A stretch of DNA of 17,989 nucleotides from Candidatus Gastranaerophilales bacterium (GTDB lineage Bacteria; Cyanobacteriota; Vampirovibrionia; Gastranaerophilales; Gastranaerophilaceae), in NCBI GenBank assembly GCA_947630355.1, contig CANRHJ010000017.1, positions 1 to 17,989 on the forward strand, written 5' to 3'. The notes beneath the pieces are model-generated. The model was given only the letters and a program-made list of their open reading frames with translations, was not told where the DNA came from and did not search any database. Positions 1-6,868 of the stretch are shown here, in pieces. Numbering within the stretch: position 1 is the stretch's first letter; each line of letters starts with the position of its first letter. A program made the position numbers and the translations under genes.

Positions 1-114
1 GCCGAAATAACTGCACGTGAAGCAATGAAAAGAACCAACCTAAAACCCACCTCTTTTTATAAGCTTGCAAAAAAATATAAGGCATGGGAATTCCAAAAAA
101 TAAATTTAGTATAA
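1..114 (+). CDS. C-terminal fragment of a probable small serine recombinase (resolvase/invertase type)
   Basis: An open frame enters from the left edge and stops at TAA 112-114, leaving 37 residues. It contains ITAREAMKRTNLKPTSFYKL, which matches the C-terminal helix-turn-helix that ends many small resolvase/invertase recombinases (pattern ITa.eAm..lglk.sTFYr). The catalytic domain would lie outside the window, so the family call rests only on this DNA-binding tail. Its position next to a replication initiator and a large serine recombinase fits a mobile element carrying two serine recombinases, one perhaps for dimer resolution or inversion. It could also be the HTH end of an unrelated regulator. 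Confidence 0.55.
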   Translation, partial: AEITAREAMKRTNLKPTSFYKLAKKYKAWEFQKINLV

Positions 115-199
115 TAAAATGGAAGGCCCATATTATAAAAAATAAGTTTATAACTTTGGTTTTCCAAATAATAATTAAAACTTAAAGAAAGAGATACAC

Positions 200-1717
200 T
201 TGGAAAACAAAGTAAAAACAAAAAAATTTGACAACAGTCATGTAAAAAATGCAGTTGAAAATACAAGCCTATTATTACAAGAAGAACTTTATCCTGAAAT
301 CAATAAAGACCAAACTGATAACTTTGACTTGACTTTGGAAAAAATGCCTGCGTTAAGCACAATGCAAAACAACCTGAAATCTTTAAAGAAAAAGCAGGCA
401 ATTCCCACAAAAAATCAAGCTTATCAACAATTTGATAAACTTAAAATGTATATTGATTTAGGACTATATTATAAAATAATCAAATTCGATTTTAATTTAA
501 GCGAAAGCAATTTATTTAAATCAGATACACCCGAAAGACCTGAGACGTATTTAGAATGGCAAGATAGAACCAATAACTACTTTAAAACAATTGATCAAGT
601 CTATGATATTAACCTTAAAAATAACGAATATAATAGATATATAGAAGATATAGAAGAAAACAAATGTGCCGAAAATGATTTTTGGGAAAATAGTGGGAAT
701 TTTAAGAAAAAATATAGATATCCAAATTGTAAAATTTCATATAAAAATAGTCCTTTAGGATTGATTAATATATATATTAAAAGTGATATATTATTTATCT
801 ATCTAACAGGCAAATTTACTTGGAATAATGGGGAAATAAACTACATTTCCAAAAATAATATAAAAGACGTTCTTGAAAATGTATGCATCTATTCAAATAT
901 AAGATTTGATGCTGAACAATTTATACTTCATGCAGGAGTTTATTTGTGTGATGTATGTATAGATATTCGTTTAGAAAAAGTAGAGAAATATATTGATGCA
1001 ATTAGCTCATTATTACCTTTGGATAGCAACCGTTATAGAAATATGAAATTTGGCTCGCACGGATTAAAAATAAAAAGCAATGTAAAAAATGCAGGAAGCT
1101 CGCTAACTATATATGATAAAGAAAAAGAAATTTTAAGCAGCGTAAATAAATCAGAAAGACTAAAAGAAAAGTTAAAAGATATTATAGAAAATCCAAATTC
1201 TATAAAAAACATTTTACGTCTTGAAGTACAAATGTACAAATTGCAAGATATTAGAGCATTATTAAATATCCCTATGAAACAGGAAAGGAAAGTAAATCTT
1301 ATTGACGTTCTTAATAGTACGGCAAAACCTATTTTAGCACGTTTCAAAAATTTTGGAGTGACAGAAGAAATACTTAAAGAAAAAATTGAAGGTTGGATTG
1401 AAGATAATAATAAAGAGAAGACTGAATTTAATACGGCAAAACAGTTACAAACTATGTTGGCTGCCGAAAGATATGCTGAAATTATAAAAGACAATAATTA
1501 TGATATAAGACGTACAAAAACACATCTCAAAACAGAATATGGCATTTATAACTCATCATTAGTCAGCAATCTTACCAGTGTAATTAAAGAGAATTTTTGG
1601 AATTTCCTAATATATAGGAAGCCGAAAGCTATAAGATTGATTATAGATTTATTGGATAAAATTCATATTTATTACGGAAGAATATCCATGGAGGATACAA
1701 AATGTCTGGTAAGTTGA
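200..1717 (+). CDS. Replication initiator-like protein, filamentous-phage gpII / Phage_CRI type
   Basis: A 505-residue, lysine- and asparagine-rich protein. Three landmarks occur in the order found in gpII-type rolling-circle initiators: a hydrophobic strand ending in an acidic motif (CDVCIDIR, residues 250-257, where gpII has SRIDATFS), a YDKEKE motif (305-310), and LRLEVQ (339-344, where gpII has VRFEAR). The N-terminal ~80 residues are low-complexity and may be a linker. I see no clear HUH pair or catalytic tyrosine motif by eye, so the nuclease activity is inferred from family resemblance. The start is TTG at 200 behind a weak purine-rich AAAGAAAGAGA; a later start is possible because the first in-frame ATG is about 49 codons in. 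The 58-codon gene at 1702 overlaps its end. In context it is the replication module of an integrated phage-like or small integrative element. Confidence 0.55.
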   Translation: MENKVKTKKFDNSHVKNAVENTSLLLQEELYPEINKDQTDNFDLTLEKMPALSTMQNNLKSLKKKQAIPTKNQAYQQFDKLKMYIDLGLYYKIIKFDFNLSESNLFKSDTPERPETYLEWQDRTNNYFKTIDQVYDINLKNNEYNRYIEDIEENKCAENDFWENSGNFKKKYRYPNCKISYKNSPLGLINIYIKSDILFIYLTGKFTWNNGEINYISKNNIKDVLENVCIYSNIRFDAEQFILHAGVYLCDVCIDIRLEKVEKYIDAISSLLPLDSNRYRNMKFGSHGLKIKSNVKNAGSSLTIYDKEKEILSSVNKSERLKEKLKDIIENPNSIKNILRLEVQMYKLQDIRALLNIPMKQERKVNLIDVLNSTAKPILARFKNFGVTEEILKEKIEGWIEDNNKEKTEFNTAKQLQTMLAAERYAEIIKDNNYDIRRTKTHLKTEYGIYNSSLVSNLTSVIKENFWNFLIYRKPKAIRLIIDLLDKIHIYYGRISMEDTKCLVS

Positions 1718-1878
1718 CAGTAGAATTTGTATCGTCCGCTGAGACCTCAAGTGAAACATTATCAAATTTTTTAATAACACAACTTATGACGACAGTTACA
1801 CAAATAGGCATTAGGGTCGATAAACCCGATAATGATGCTATAATAGAGAATGGGGAAGAACATGACAAAGAAGATTAA
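1702..1878 (+). CDS. 58-residue overlapping small protein of unknown function
   Basis: ATG at 1702 follows an excellent ribosome binding site (GGAGG at 1690-1694, 7 bases away). The frame runs 58 codons to TAA at 1876-1878. It overlaps the last 16 bases of the initiator gene and the first codons of the recombinase gene, so the three genes look translationally coupled. The product starts MSGKLTVEFVSSAET, has a Thr/Ser-rich middle (LITQLMTTVTQIGI) and an acidic tail (ENGEEHDKED). It has no membrane segment or cysteine motif. I do not recognise the family. Its place directly before a large serine recombinase would suit a small accessory or directionality protein, but nothing in the sequence shows that. 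Confidence 0.6.
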   Translation: MSGKLTVEFVSSAETSSETLSNFLITQLMTTVTQIGIRVDKPDNDAIIENGEEHDKED

Positions 1879-3565
1879 AAGTAACCGAAGAATTGTAGTA
1901 GGGTATGGCCGAGTTAGTTCTGCCGAGCAGGCTAATAGCCATTTAAGTTTAGATATGCAAAAAACTGAATGCGAAAAGAAAGCCTTATCAAAAGGCTATG
2001 AATTTATTTATTTTGAAGATGCAGGAAAAACAGGAGCAAATACAAACAGAAAAGGATTAAAAAATATGCTCAAGTATGTAAAAGAGCATAGAAATGAAGT
2101 TGTTTATGTTTGTGTATGGAAACTAGATCGCTTATCAAGATGCTTAGAAGATTTTTTTGCAGAGATTTTAAAACCAATTAAGAACTACGGTACAACGATA
2201 GCAAGTATTATGGAAAATTTTGATGATATAAGAAAAGTAAGAAAAGTTCTTGTAGGTGTTTATATAGGACAAGCAGAAGATGAACTTGATAATATTAAAG
2301 ACAGAACAAGTTCAGTATTAAAAAATAGAGCAGAAAAAGGATACAAACTTGGTAAAGCACCTATAGGGTATTTGAATACAAAAGATGAACATAACCACGG
2401 AATTATAGTTCCTGACCCCCATAAAAAGGCTTATATAAAACGTTGCTATGAATTGTATGCTACAGGATTATTTTCTTATGAAAGAGTTGGTCAAGAACTT
2501 GCAAAATATGGTTTTGTTGATTGCAAGAAAAAACCATACTCAAAAAAACGCATTGAAGATATTTTAAAAAGCCCTGTTTATATAGGTAAAGTTACTTATA
2601 GAGATGATATATTTGATGGTATACATGAACCTATTATATCTTCTGAACTATTCTACAGAGTTCAGCTTGTTTTAAAAGGGGAAAATATTAAACGACCAAA
2701 AGGATTAGTTTATACATATTCTAATTTTATTAAATGTGCTAAGTGTGGTTATAGTATGGTAGCTATTACAAAACATGGGGCAAATAACAGCGGTACTTAT
2801 GTATATTATCATTGTTCAAATTATTCTAAAGCACACAAGAAAGAAAAAAATATCAATGAAAACCTTATTGATGAAGCCATGCAAGAAGTAATAGAAAGTT
2901 TTGATATTACAGAAAAAAAAATTAAAGTCATTAAAAAAGAAATTTTTAAAGCTATTGATGATTTAAAGGAATATGAACATAAGTCTATAGATGAATTAAA
3001 GAAACAATATGATGAAATAGTAGATTGCATAGCCGAAAAGTTAATACAGAAGAATACTGATAAATTAGGAGTGAGTGAAACAACACGAACTGAAATTATA
3101 AGAAAATTAGAAACAAAAAAGGATAATTTGGCTCAACAAATAACCAACCTTACAGAAAATTCAAAAGATACTACTAAACGTATAAGTATATTAATTGATT
3201 TTGCAAATAGAATCCCCGAGCTTTATTTAAAAGCTACTTTAGAAGAAAAAAGATTAATACTTAACACTATCACGGAAAGCATTATCTATGATGAAGAAAC
3301 TAATAAACTTAAAGTAAAATTAAGACCTGTATTTGAACATTTAAGACAAATAAAATTAAAAAAGAAACAAGAATTTTCACAAAGCTTAGAAACATTGAAT
3401 GGAACTCTCGAAACTCGTTCAGATAGTGCAAAACAAGCTCTTAAAAATAACCGTTTGAATTTGACCAATGTAACAGTGATTGGAACTCGTCAAAATAGCT
3501 TAAATACTAAAATAGAGCCCATTTTTGAAGGCTCTAAAAAGTTAAATGTCGATGGCGGGACTTGA
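1862..3565 (+). CDS. Large serine recombinase (integrase/transposase type)
   Basis: From ATG 1862 the protein has 567 residues. The N-terminal resolvase domain has GYGRVSSAEQ with catalytic Ser19 and the KLDRLSR motif (87-93). A Recombinase domain spans about 168-275 (APIGY, SPVYIG). A zinc ribbon follows with C292, C295 and C318; the usual fourth Cys seems replaced by His or Lys (AHKKEK). A lysine/glutamate-rich coiled coil lies at about 365-440. I chose ATG 1862 over ATG 1850 because GGGGAAG (1852-1858) sits just before it, whereas 1850 has no binding site. The last codons (VDGGT, stop TGA 3563-3565) are antisense to tRNA-Leu, so the reading frame ends in the presumed attachment site. It should integrate and excise the element without a DNA-homology requirement. 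Confidence 0.92.
   Translation: MTKKIKSNRRIVVGYGRVSSAEQANSHLSLDMQKTECEKKALSKGYEFIYFEDAGKTGANTNRKGLKNMLKYVKEHRNEVVYVCVWKLDRLSRCLEDFFAEILKPIKNYGTTIASIMENFDDIRKVRKVLVGVYIGQAEDELDNIKDRTSSVLKNRAEKGYKLGKAPIGYLNTKDEHNHGIIVPDPHKKAYIKRCYELYATGLFSYERVGQELAKYGFVDCKKKPYSKKRIEDILKSPVYIGKVTYRDDIFDGIHEPIISSELFYRVQLVLKGENIKRPKGLVYTYSNFIKCAKCGYSMVAITKHGANNSGTYVYYHCSNYSKAHKKEKNINENLIDEAMQEVIESFDITEKKIKVIKKEIFKAIDDLKEYEHKSIDELKKQYDEIVDCIAEKLIQKNTDKLGVSETTRTEIIRKLETKKDNLAQQITNLTENSKDTTKRISILIDFANRIPELYLKATLEEKRLILNTITESIIYDEETNKLKVKLRPVFEHLRQIKLKKKQEFSQSLETLNGTLETRSDSAKQALKNNRLNLTNVTVIGTRQNSLNTKIEPIFEGSKKLNVDGGT
3509..3536 (-). terminator. Candidate intrinsic terminator of tRNA-Leu, inside the recombinase gene
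   Basis: On the minus strand, TAGAGCC and GGCTCTA (3513-3536) form a 7-bp stem with a 10-base loop, followed by TTTT. It lies 10 bases past the tRNA-Leu 3' end, and the same bases code for recombinase residues on the plus strand. The U-tract is short. Confidence 0.5.
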
Positions 3566-3627
3566 ACCCGCAAGGAAAATCCACACGCCCCTCAAACGTG
3601 CGCGTATACCAATTCCGCCACATCGAC
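3547..3627 (-). tRNA. tRNA-Leu (GAG anticodon)
   Basis: A class II cloverleaf can be read on the minus strand. The acceptor GTCGATG (3621-3627) pairs with CATCGAC (3548-3554), with A73 at 3547. The D arm contains TTGGTA, the anticodon loop is TTGAGGG (anticodon GAG, reading CUC/CUU), and the T arm is GCGGG-TTCAAGT-CCCGC. Length is 81 bases and CCA is not encoded. The 3' 19 bases overlap the end of the large serine recombinase on the other strand, marking this as the element's probable attachment site. The 5' 11 bases and upstream leader are duplicated at 3742-3784. Confidence 0.93.
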
Positions 3628-3659
3628 ATAGTTTTAAAAGTATTCAGTTGTCAAATTTA
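3617..3659. repeat. 43-bp direct repeat, copy A (5' end and leader of tRNA-Leu)
   Basis: This stretch covers the first 11 bases of tRNA-Leu and 32 bases of its upstream leader. It matches 3742-3784 at 41 of 43 positions (differences at 3624 and 3642). Both copies contain TTGACA on the minus strand, but I find no well-spaced -10 box before the tRNA. Confidence 0.9.
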
Positions 3660-3668
3660 ATCAGCCAT

Positions 3669-3747
3669 TTGTGGCGGAAGGTTCTCGCAATACTCGAACC
3701 CCTCTCCTCGAACGATACTTAATCGTTCTCGTCGGCAGAGTGCCACA
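3669..3747 (-). ncRNA. tRNA-like structured segment, anticodon-loop position AAG
   Basis: On the minus strand the segment folds by eye into four arms. TGTGGC (3742-3747) pairs with GCCACA (3670-3675) as a 6-bp acceptor-like stem. There is a short CTC/GAG arm, an AACGA/TCGTT stem with the 7-base loop TTAAGTA, and a GGTTC/GAACC stem with an 11-base loop. It lacks the D-loop GG and a normal TTC T-loop, so it is not a standard tRNA. It sits where a second tRNA body would be expected if tRNA-Leu and its leader were duplicated with a 125-bp period. It may be a decayed tRNA, an unusual element-borne tRNA-like RNA, or chance. Confidence 0.35.
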
Positions 3748-3784
3748 TTGACATAGTTTTAAAAGTGTTCAGTTGTCAAATTTA
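3742..3784. repeat. 43-bp direct repeat, copy B
   Basis: Near-identical to 3617-3659 (41/43). It begins with GCCACATTGACATAG and ends with GTCAAATTTA. Offset between copies is 125 bases, close to a tRNA-Leu gene plus spacer, which suggests a tandem duplication. Confidence 0.9.
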
Positions 3785-3866
3785 TACAATCTTTTTATTA
3801 AGGTTAGCCCCTAATATCTTAAAAATATTATCTTATGATAAACTTTTTTCGTCAATATTAAATATT

Positions 3867-3895
3867 TTGATTTTTTAGTGCTTATCAAATAAAAT
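3867..3895 (+). promoter_or_regulatory. Probable spmA promoter giving a leaderless mRNA
   Basis: TTGATT (3867-3872) and TAAAAT (3890-3895) are separated by exactly 17 bases. The ATG of spmA at 3902 starts 7 bases after the -10 box, where transcription normally begins, and no Shine-Dalgarno sequence is present. Confidence 0.5.
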
Positions 3896-3901
3896 AAGTT
3901 T

Positions 3902-4510
3902 ATGAATTACATTTGGTATTTTTTAATAGTTATTTCAATAGTTTTTGGCGCCATAAACGGCAAATTGCTGGATGTGGCGGGAGCAATATTTTCAGGCACC
4001 GAGCTTGCCGTTAAAGTAGTTCTTACTCTTCTTGGAATTATGACTTTTTGGCTCGGTATAATGAAAATAGCAGAAAAATCAGCTATTGTTGATTTTTTGT
4101 CAAAATTATTAAAACCGCTTGCAAAATTAATTTTCCCTGAATTGCCTAAAGATAGTCCTATTATTGGTGATATTGCCATGAACTTTTCGGCAAATGCATT
4201 AGGACTGGCTAATGCCGCAACTCCCATCGGTATAAAAGCTATGGAGGAAATGCAGGAACTTAACAATGATAAAGAAAGTGCAACAAATTCCATGTGTACT
4301 TTATTGGCTATGAATACTGCCGGTTTTCAGATTATTCCCGCTACAGTTATCGCAATACTTGCCGCAAACGGTTGCAAAAATCCTACGGATATTATTGTTC
4401 CTACTCTAATGGTTACAAGTATTGCTTTCGTTTGTGCTATATTTTTAGCAAAAATCTTTCAAAAAATCTTCCCGCCTCAAAAGAAAAACGAGGTAAGTTC
4501 TCATGATTAA
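3902..4510 (+). CDS. spmA: SpmA-like membrane protein (nucleoside recognition / Gate domain)
   Basis: 202 residues, close to the usual SpmA length (~196). Several hydrophobic segments surround the Gate-type core; conserved stretches include MNFSANALGLANAATPIG and MCTLLAMNTAGFQIIPATV. SpmA and SpmB were named for spore maturation (core dehydration) in Bacillus, but homologues with the same gene order are widespread in non-spore-formers, where their transported substrate is unknown. The stop overlaps the spmB start by 8 bases, so the two are co-translated and probably form a complex in the inner membrane. The start lacks a ribosome binding site; see the promoter at 3867-3895. The family assignment is firm; the role in this organism is open. 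Confidence 0.9.
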   Translation: MNYIWYFLIVISIVFGAINGKLLDVAGAIFSGTELAVKVVLTLLGIMTFWLGIMKIAEKSAIVDFLSKLLKPLAKLIFPELPKDSPIIGDIAMNFSANALGLANAATPIGIKAMEEMQELNNDKESATNSMCTLLAMNTAGFQIIPATVIAILAANGCKNPTDIIVPTLMVTSIAFVCAIFLAKIFQKIFPPQKKNEVSSHD

Positions 4511-5039
4511 AGAAATTATTAATTTGATATCTTTATGGGCTCTTCCTTCCGTTATTTTAATAATTTTAACAATTGCAATATTTCGTAAAGTTCCTATTTA
4601 TGAAGCTTTTATTGAAGGTGCTAAAGACGGAATTAAAGTATGCTTTAATATTATCCCTTATTTGGTGGCTATAATTGTTGCTGTATCTATGCTAAGAGCA
4701 TCAGGATTTATTGAAAACATATCTGCAGCCTTGTCGGGTATTTTAATTAAAATCCGTTTACCTGCTGACGTATTGCCGTTAACTATTGTACGCTCACTTT
4801 CAGGCAGTGCGGCTTTAGGCGTTTTCTCGGATATTATTTCAAATAACGATATTAACTCTTATACTTCAAAACTGGCTGCGATTATGATGGGAAGCAGTGA
4901 AACAACTTTCTATGTTTTAACCGTATATTTTGGGGCTGTCGGCATAAAGAAGTACAGATATGCTCTTTTAACAGGTGTATGTGCTGATTTTATCGGAATT
5001 ATAGCTGCTGTTGCAGTTGCACGATTATTCTTTTCTTAA
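4503..5039 (+). CDS. spmB: SpmB-like membrane protein
   Basis: 178 residues, the standard SpmB length. Typical features are the N-terminal membrane segment, the EAFIEGAKDGIKVCFNIIPY stretch, the RSLSGSAALGVF motif and SSETTFYVLTVYFG. It starts inside the last codons of spmA and has its own ribosome binding site GAGGTAAG (4489-4496). It is the obligate partner gene of spmA. It is followed by a 265-bp region with no convincing gene before the convergent radical SAM gene. Nothing else from a sporulation pathway is in this window, so a spore role is not implied. Confidence 0.92.
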   Translation: MIKEIINLISLWALPSVILIILTIAIFRKVPIYEAFIEGAKDGIKVCFNIIPYLVAIIVAVSMLRASGFIENISAALSGILIKIRLPADVLPLTIVRSLSGSAALGVFSDIISNNDINSYTSKLAAIMMGSSETTFYVLTVYFGAVGIKKYRYALLTGVCADFIGIIAAVAVARLFFS

Positions 5040-5111
5040 TATATTTAATTGTATATTTAACACTTATTACTGCCGTTTTTACTTTTTTTATGATATATCC
5101 TTTTTTGTCAT

Positions 5112-5135
5112 AAAAAAAAGCCACCTTTTCAGTGG
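5112..5135 (-). terminator. Intrinsic terminator of the radical SAM operon
   Basis: On the minus strand, CCACT-GAAAA-GGTGG forms a 5-bp stem (one wobble pair), then C and eight Ts. It lies about 170 bases beyond the stop codon at 5306. The U-tract is convincing and the stem is short. Confidence 0.6.
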
Positions 5136-5202
5136 TCTATTTCTGCATCCTAATGGTCTCTTTTGTGTTTATTATTTAGGAGTTTATATGTGTTCGGGGT
5201 TG

Positions 5203-5246
5203 TAATGTTTCATTTAGTGTTTTGCTTACACTTAAATCTTACATTA
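5203..5246. repeat. Long intergenic inverted repeat
   Basis: TAATGT ... ACATTA and, inside it, ATTTAGTGT ... ACACTTAAAT (one bulged T) form about 15 base pairs around a TTTGCTT loop. There is no T-run on either side, so it is not a simple terminator. It lies between the convergent spmB and radical SAM genes and may protect or process a 3' end. Confidence 0.5.
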
Positions 5247-5305
5247 TTATTATGACACATATAAAAAAGATGTCAAGTCCTATTTTTTTTATTTGTTAAG
5301 TTTTT

Positions 5306-6868
5306 TTAATTCGAATTTATTAACCTTTTATATTCTTTTTGCAATATTTCTTTGTTGTTAAAATATTCTATAAATTCCCATTCCGTTTCCTGCTCAGGTG
5401 AAATACACTTATTTATCACTTCTTCAAGGGGCTTTAAAATATTTTTTTCTGTATATTCCCTATAAACACTCCTGAATGCACCTAAATTCCCGCCTTGTTT
5501 ATATACGTCCGTTAGATATTCCGTTAATTCCCGTCCGCCGCGCGATATTAATGCTTGTATATCATCCCATTTGACACTTGAGGTTCTCGCTTTTATACCT
5601 ATTTTCGCAAATTCTTTCTTTATATATTCATTTTTCTTTTCCAAACTTTTGCTCTCTTCACGTCTCGCATATTGAAACGGTGTTTGTGCTTTAGGTACAA
5701 ACGTTGAAAAGGAAGGAATTACATTAAATCCTTTATATTTTTGCTTTATTTCTTTACATAATTCTATAAATTCATCAATATCTTTATATGTTTCCGTCGG
5801 CAGACCGATTATACCGTATATCTTTACACCGTTAAAACCTTTTTCTGCCATCTTCTTTATTACTTCCATTATTGAAGATTTTGTTAAATTCTTGTTTATA
5901 ACTCGCCTTAATCGTTCACTTCCTGCTTCTACGGCTATTGTAGCTGTTCTTTGACCGCATTTGTGCAGCATTTCCAATGTCTTATCCGATACGTAATCAG
6001 CCCTTAAAGAAGATACTGAAACTTCTATATCACTTATTTCTTCTTTTTTATTTATTATATACTCGCTAATTCTGTCTATATCGGGATGTGAACATATTAA
6101 TGCACCTAATAACGCCAGTTTATTGGTATATTTTAATCCCGTTTCGATTTGTTTTATTATTTCTTCGTATGAGTAATATCTTACGGGAGAATTGATGTAT
6201 GATGTCATACAAAACCCGCACCTTTGCGGACATCCGCGTTCTATTTCTATTATATATGTATCCGGAAAATAGCTGTTATGCGTAATAATCGGTGTTGCGG
6301 CACACTGCTTTAGCTGTGCTGTTGATTTCTTTACTCTGTAACCTTCCTCTTTTTTTACGGGAATATAAACGCCGTCTTCATCGCTTATTATATTTAATAT
6401 CTCTTCTTTTGGCTTTCCTTTATTTTCTTTTATCAGCTTAAATATTTTTTGTATATTAGATTCGCAGTCACCTATCATTATAAAATCAAACAGTTTTGCA
6501 AAAGGCTCAGGATTTGCACTCAATACCGGACCGCCTCCGCATATTAACGGAAAATTCTCATCCCTGTCTTTACTGAAAAATGGTATTTTATACTTGTCTA
6601 AAATCTTTAATATACCTAAGTAATCAAGCTCAAATGAAAAAGAAAAAGTTATCACATCTATTTCGCGGCTGCTTATATCTGTTGTCTGCGTATCCGTAAA
6701 TATACGTTCGGCTTTTATACCTTCTGTTGTATCAATATATTTAAACACTGTTAAATATCCCAGAGCAGACATTCCGATATTGTATACCGCAGGAAATGCA
6801 CACCACACATTTAATTGATTGTTAACTTCTTTTCTTCTCGCGTATATATATCTTTCTTCTACTTGCAT
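5306..6868 (-). CDS. Uncharacterised B12-binding-type radical SAM protein
   Basis: 520 residues. The N-terminal half reads like the cobalamin-binding-like domain of the family often called rSAM_fuse_unch: FPAVYNIGMSALG (25-37), then CGGGPVLSANPEPFA (110-124). The radical SAM core follows with C213, C217 and C220 in ERGCPQRCGFC, VEAGSERLRR, and GIIGLPTET. In many bacteria this protein is fused or paired with a DUF2344 protein; here no such domain is present in the gene or next to it. The gene starts 10 bases inside the end of the AI-2E-family gene with only a weak GGAAG site, so translation is probably coupled. Substrate unknown. The fold is certain and the subfamily likely. Confidence 0.85.
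   Translation of the reverse strand: MQVEERYIYARRKEVNNQLNVWCAFPAVYNIGMSALGYLTVFKYIDTTEGIKAERIFTDTQTTDISSREIDVITFSFSFELDYLGILKILDKYKIPFFSKDRDENFPLICGGGPVLSANPEPFAKLFDFIMIGDCESNIQKIFKLIKENKGKPKEEILNIISDEDGVYIPVKKEEGYRVKKSTAQLKQCAATPIITHNSYFPDTYIIEIERGCPQRCGFCMTSYINSPVRYYSYEEIIKQIETGLKYTNKLALLGALICSHPDIDRISEYIINKKEEISDIEVSVSSLRADYVSDKTLEMLHKCGQRTATIAVEAGSERLRRVINKNLTKSSIMEVIKKMAEKGFNGVKIYGIIGLPTETYKDIDEFIELCKEIKQKYKGFNVIPSFSTFVPKAQTPFQYARREESKSLEKKNEYIKKEFAKIGIKARTSSVKWDDIQALISRGGRELTEYLTDVYKQGGNLGAFRSVYREYTEKNILKPLEEVINKCISPEQETEWEFIEYFNNKEILQKEYKRLINSN

Noticed and set aside
1033..1494. 153-codon minus-strand frame inside the initiator gene
   Set aside because: Antisense shadow of an AT-rich coding region, with Ser/Phe/Ile-rich composition.
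1850..1861. ATG 1850 as start of the large serine recombinase
   Set aside because: No ribosome binding site precedes it, whereas GGGGAAG lies directly before ATG 1862 and overlaps the supposed first codons.
3650..3657. TTGACA on the minus strand as the -35 box of tRNA-Leu
   Set aside because: The only hexamer at 17-18 bases (TATGTC) overlaps the mature tRNA, so transcription would start inside it. The motif is duplicated in both repeat copies but not a convincing promoter.
5011..5205. 64-codon plus-strand frame after spmB
   Set aside because: Starts within spmB in another frame without a ribosome binding site; rich in Cys/Phe/Tyr from AT-rich intergenic DNA.
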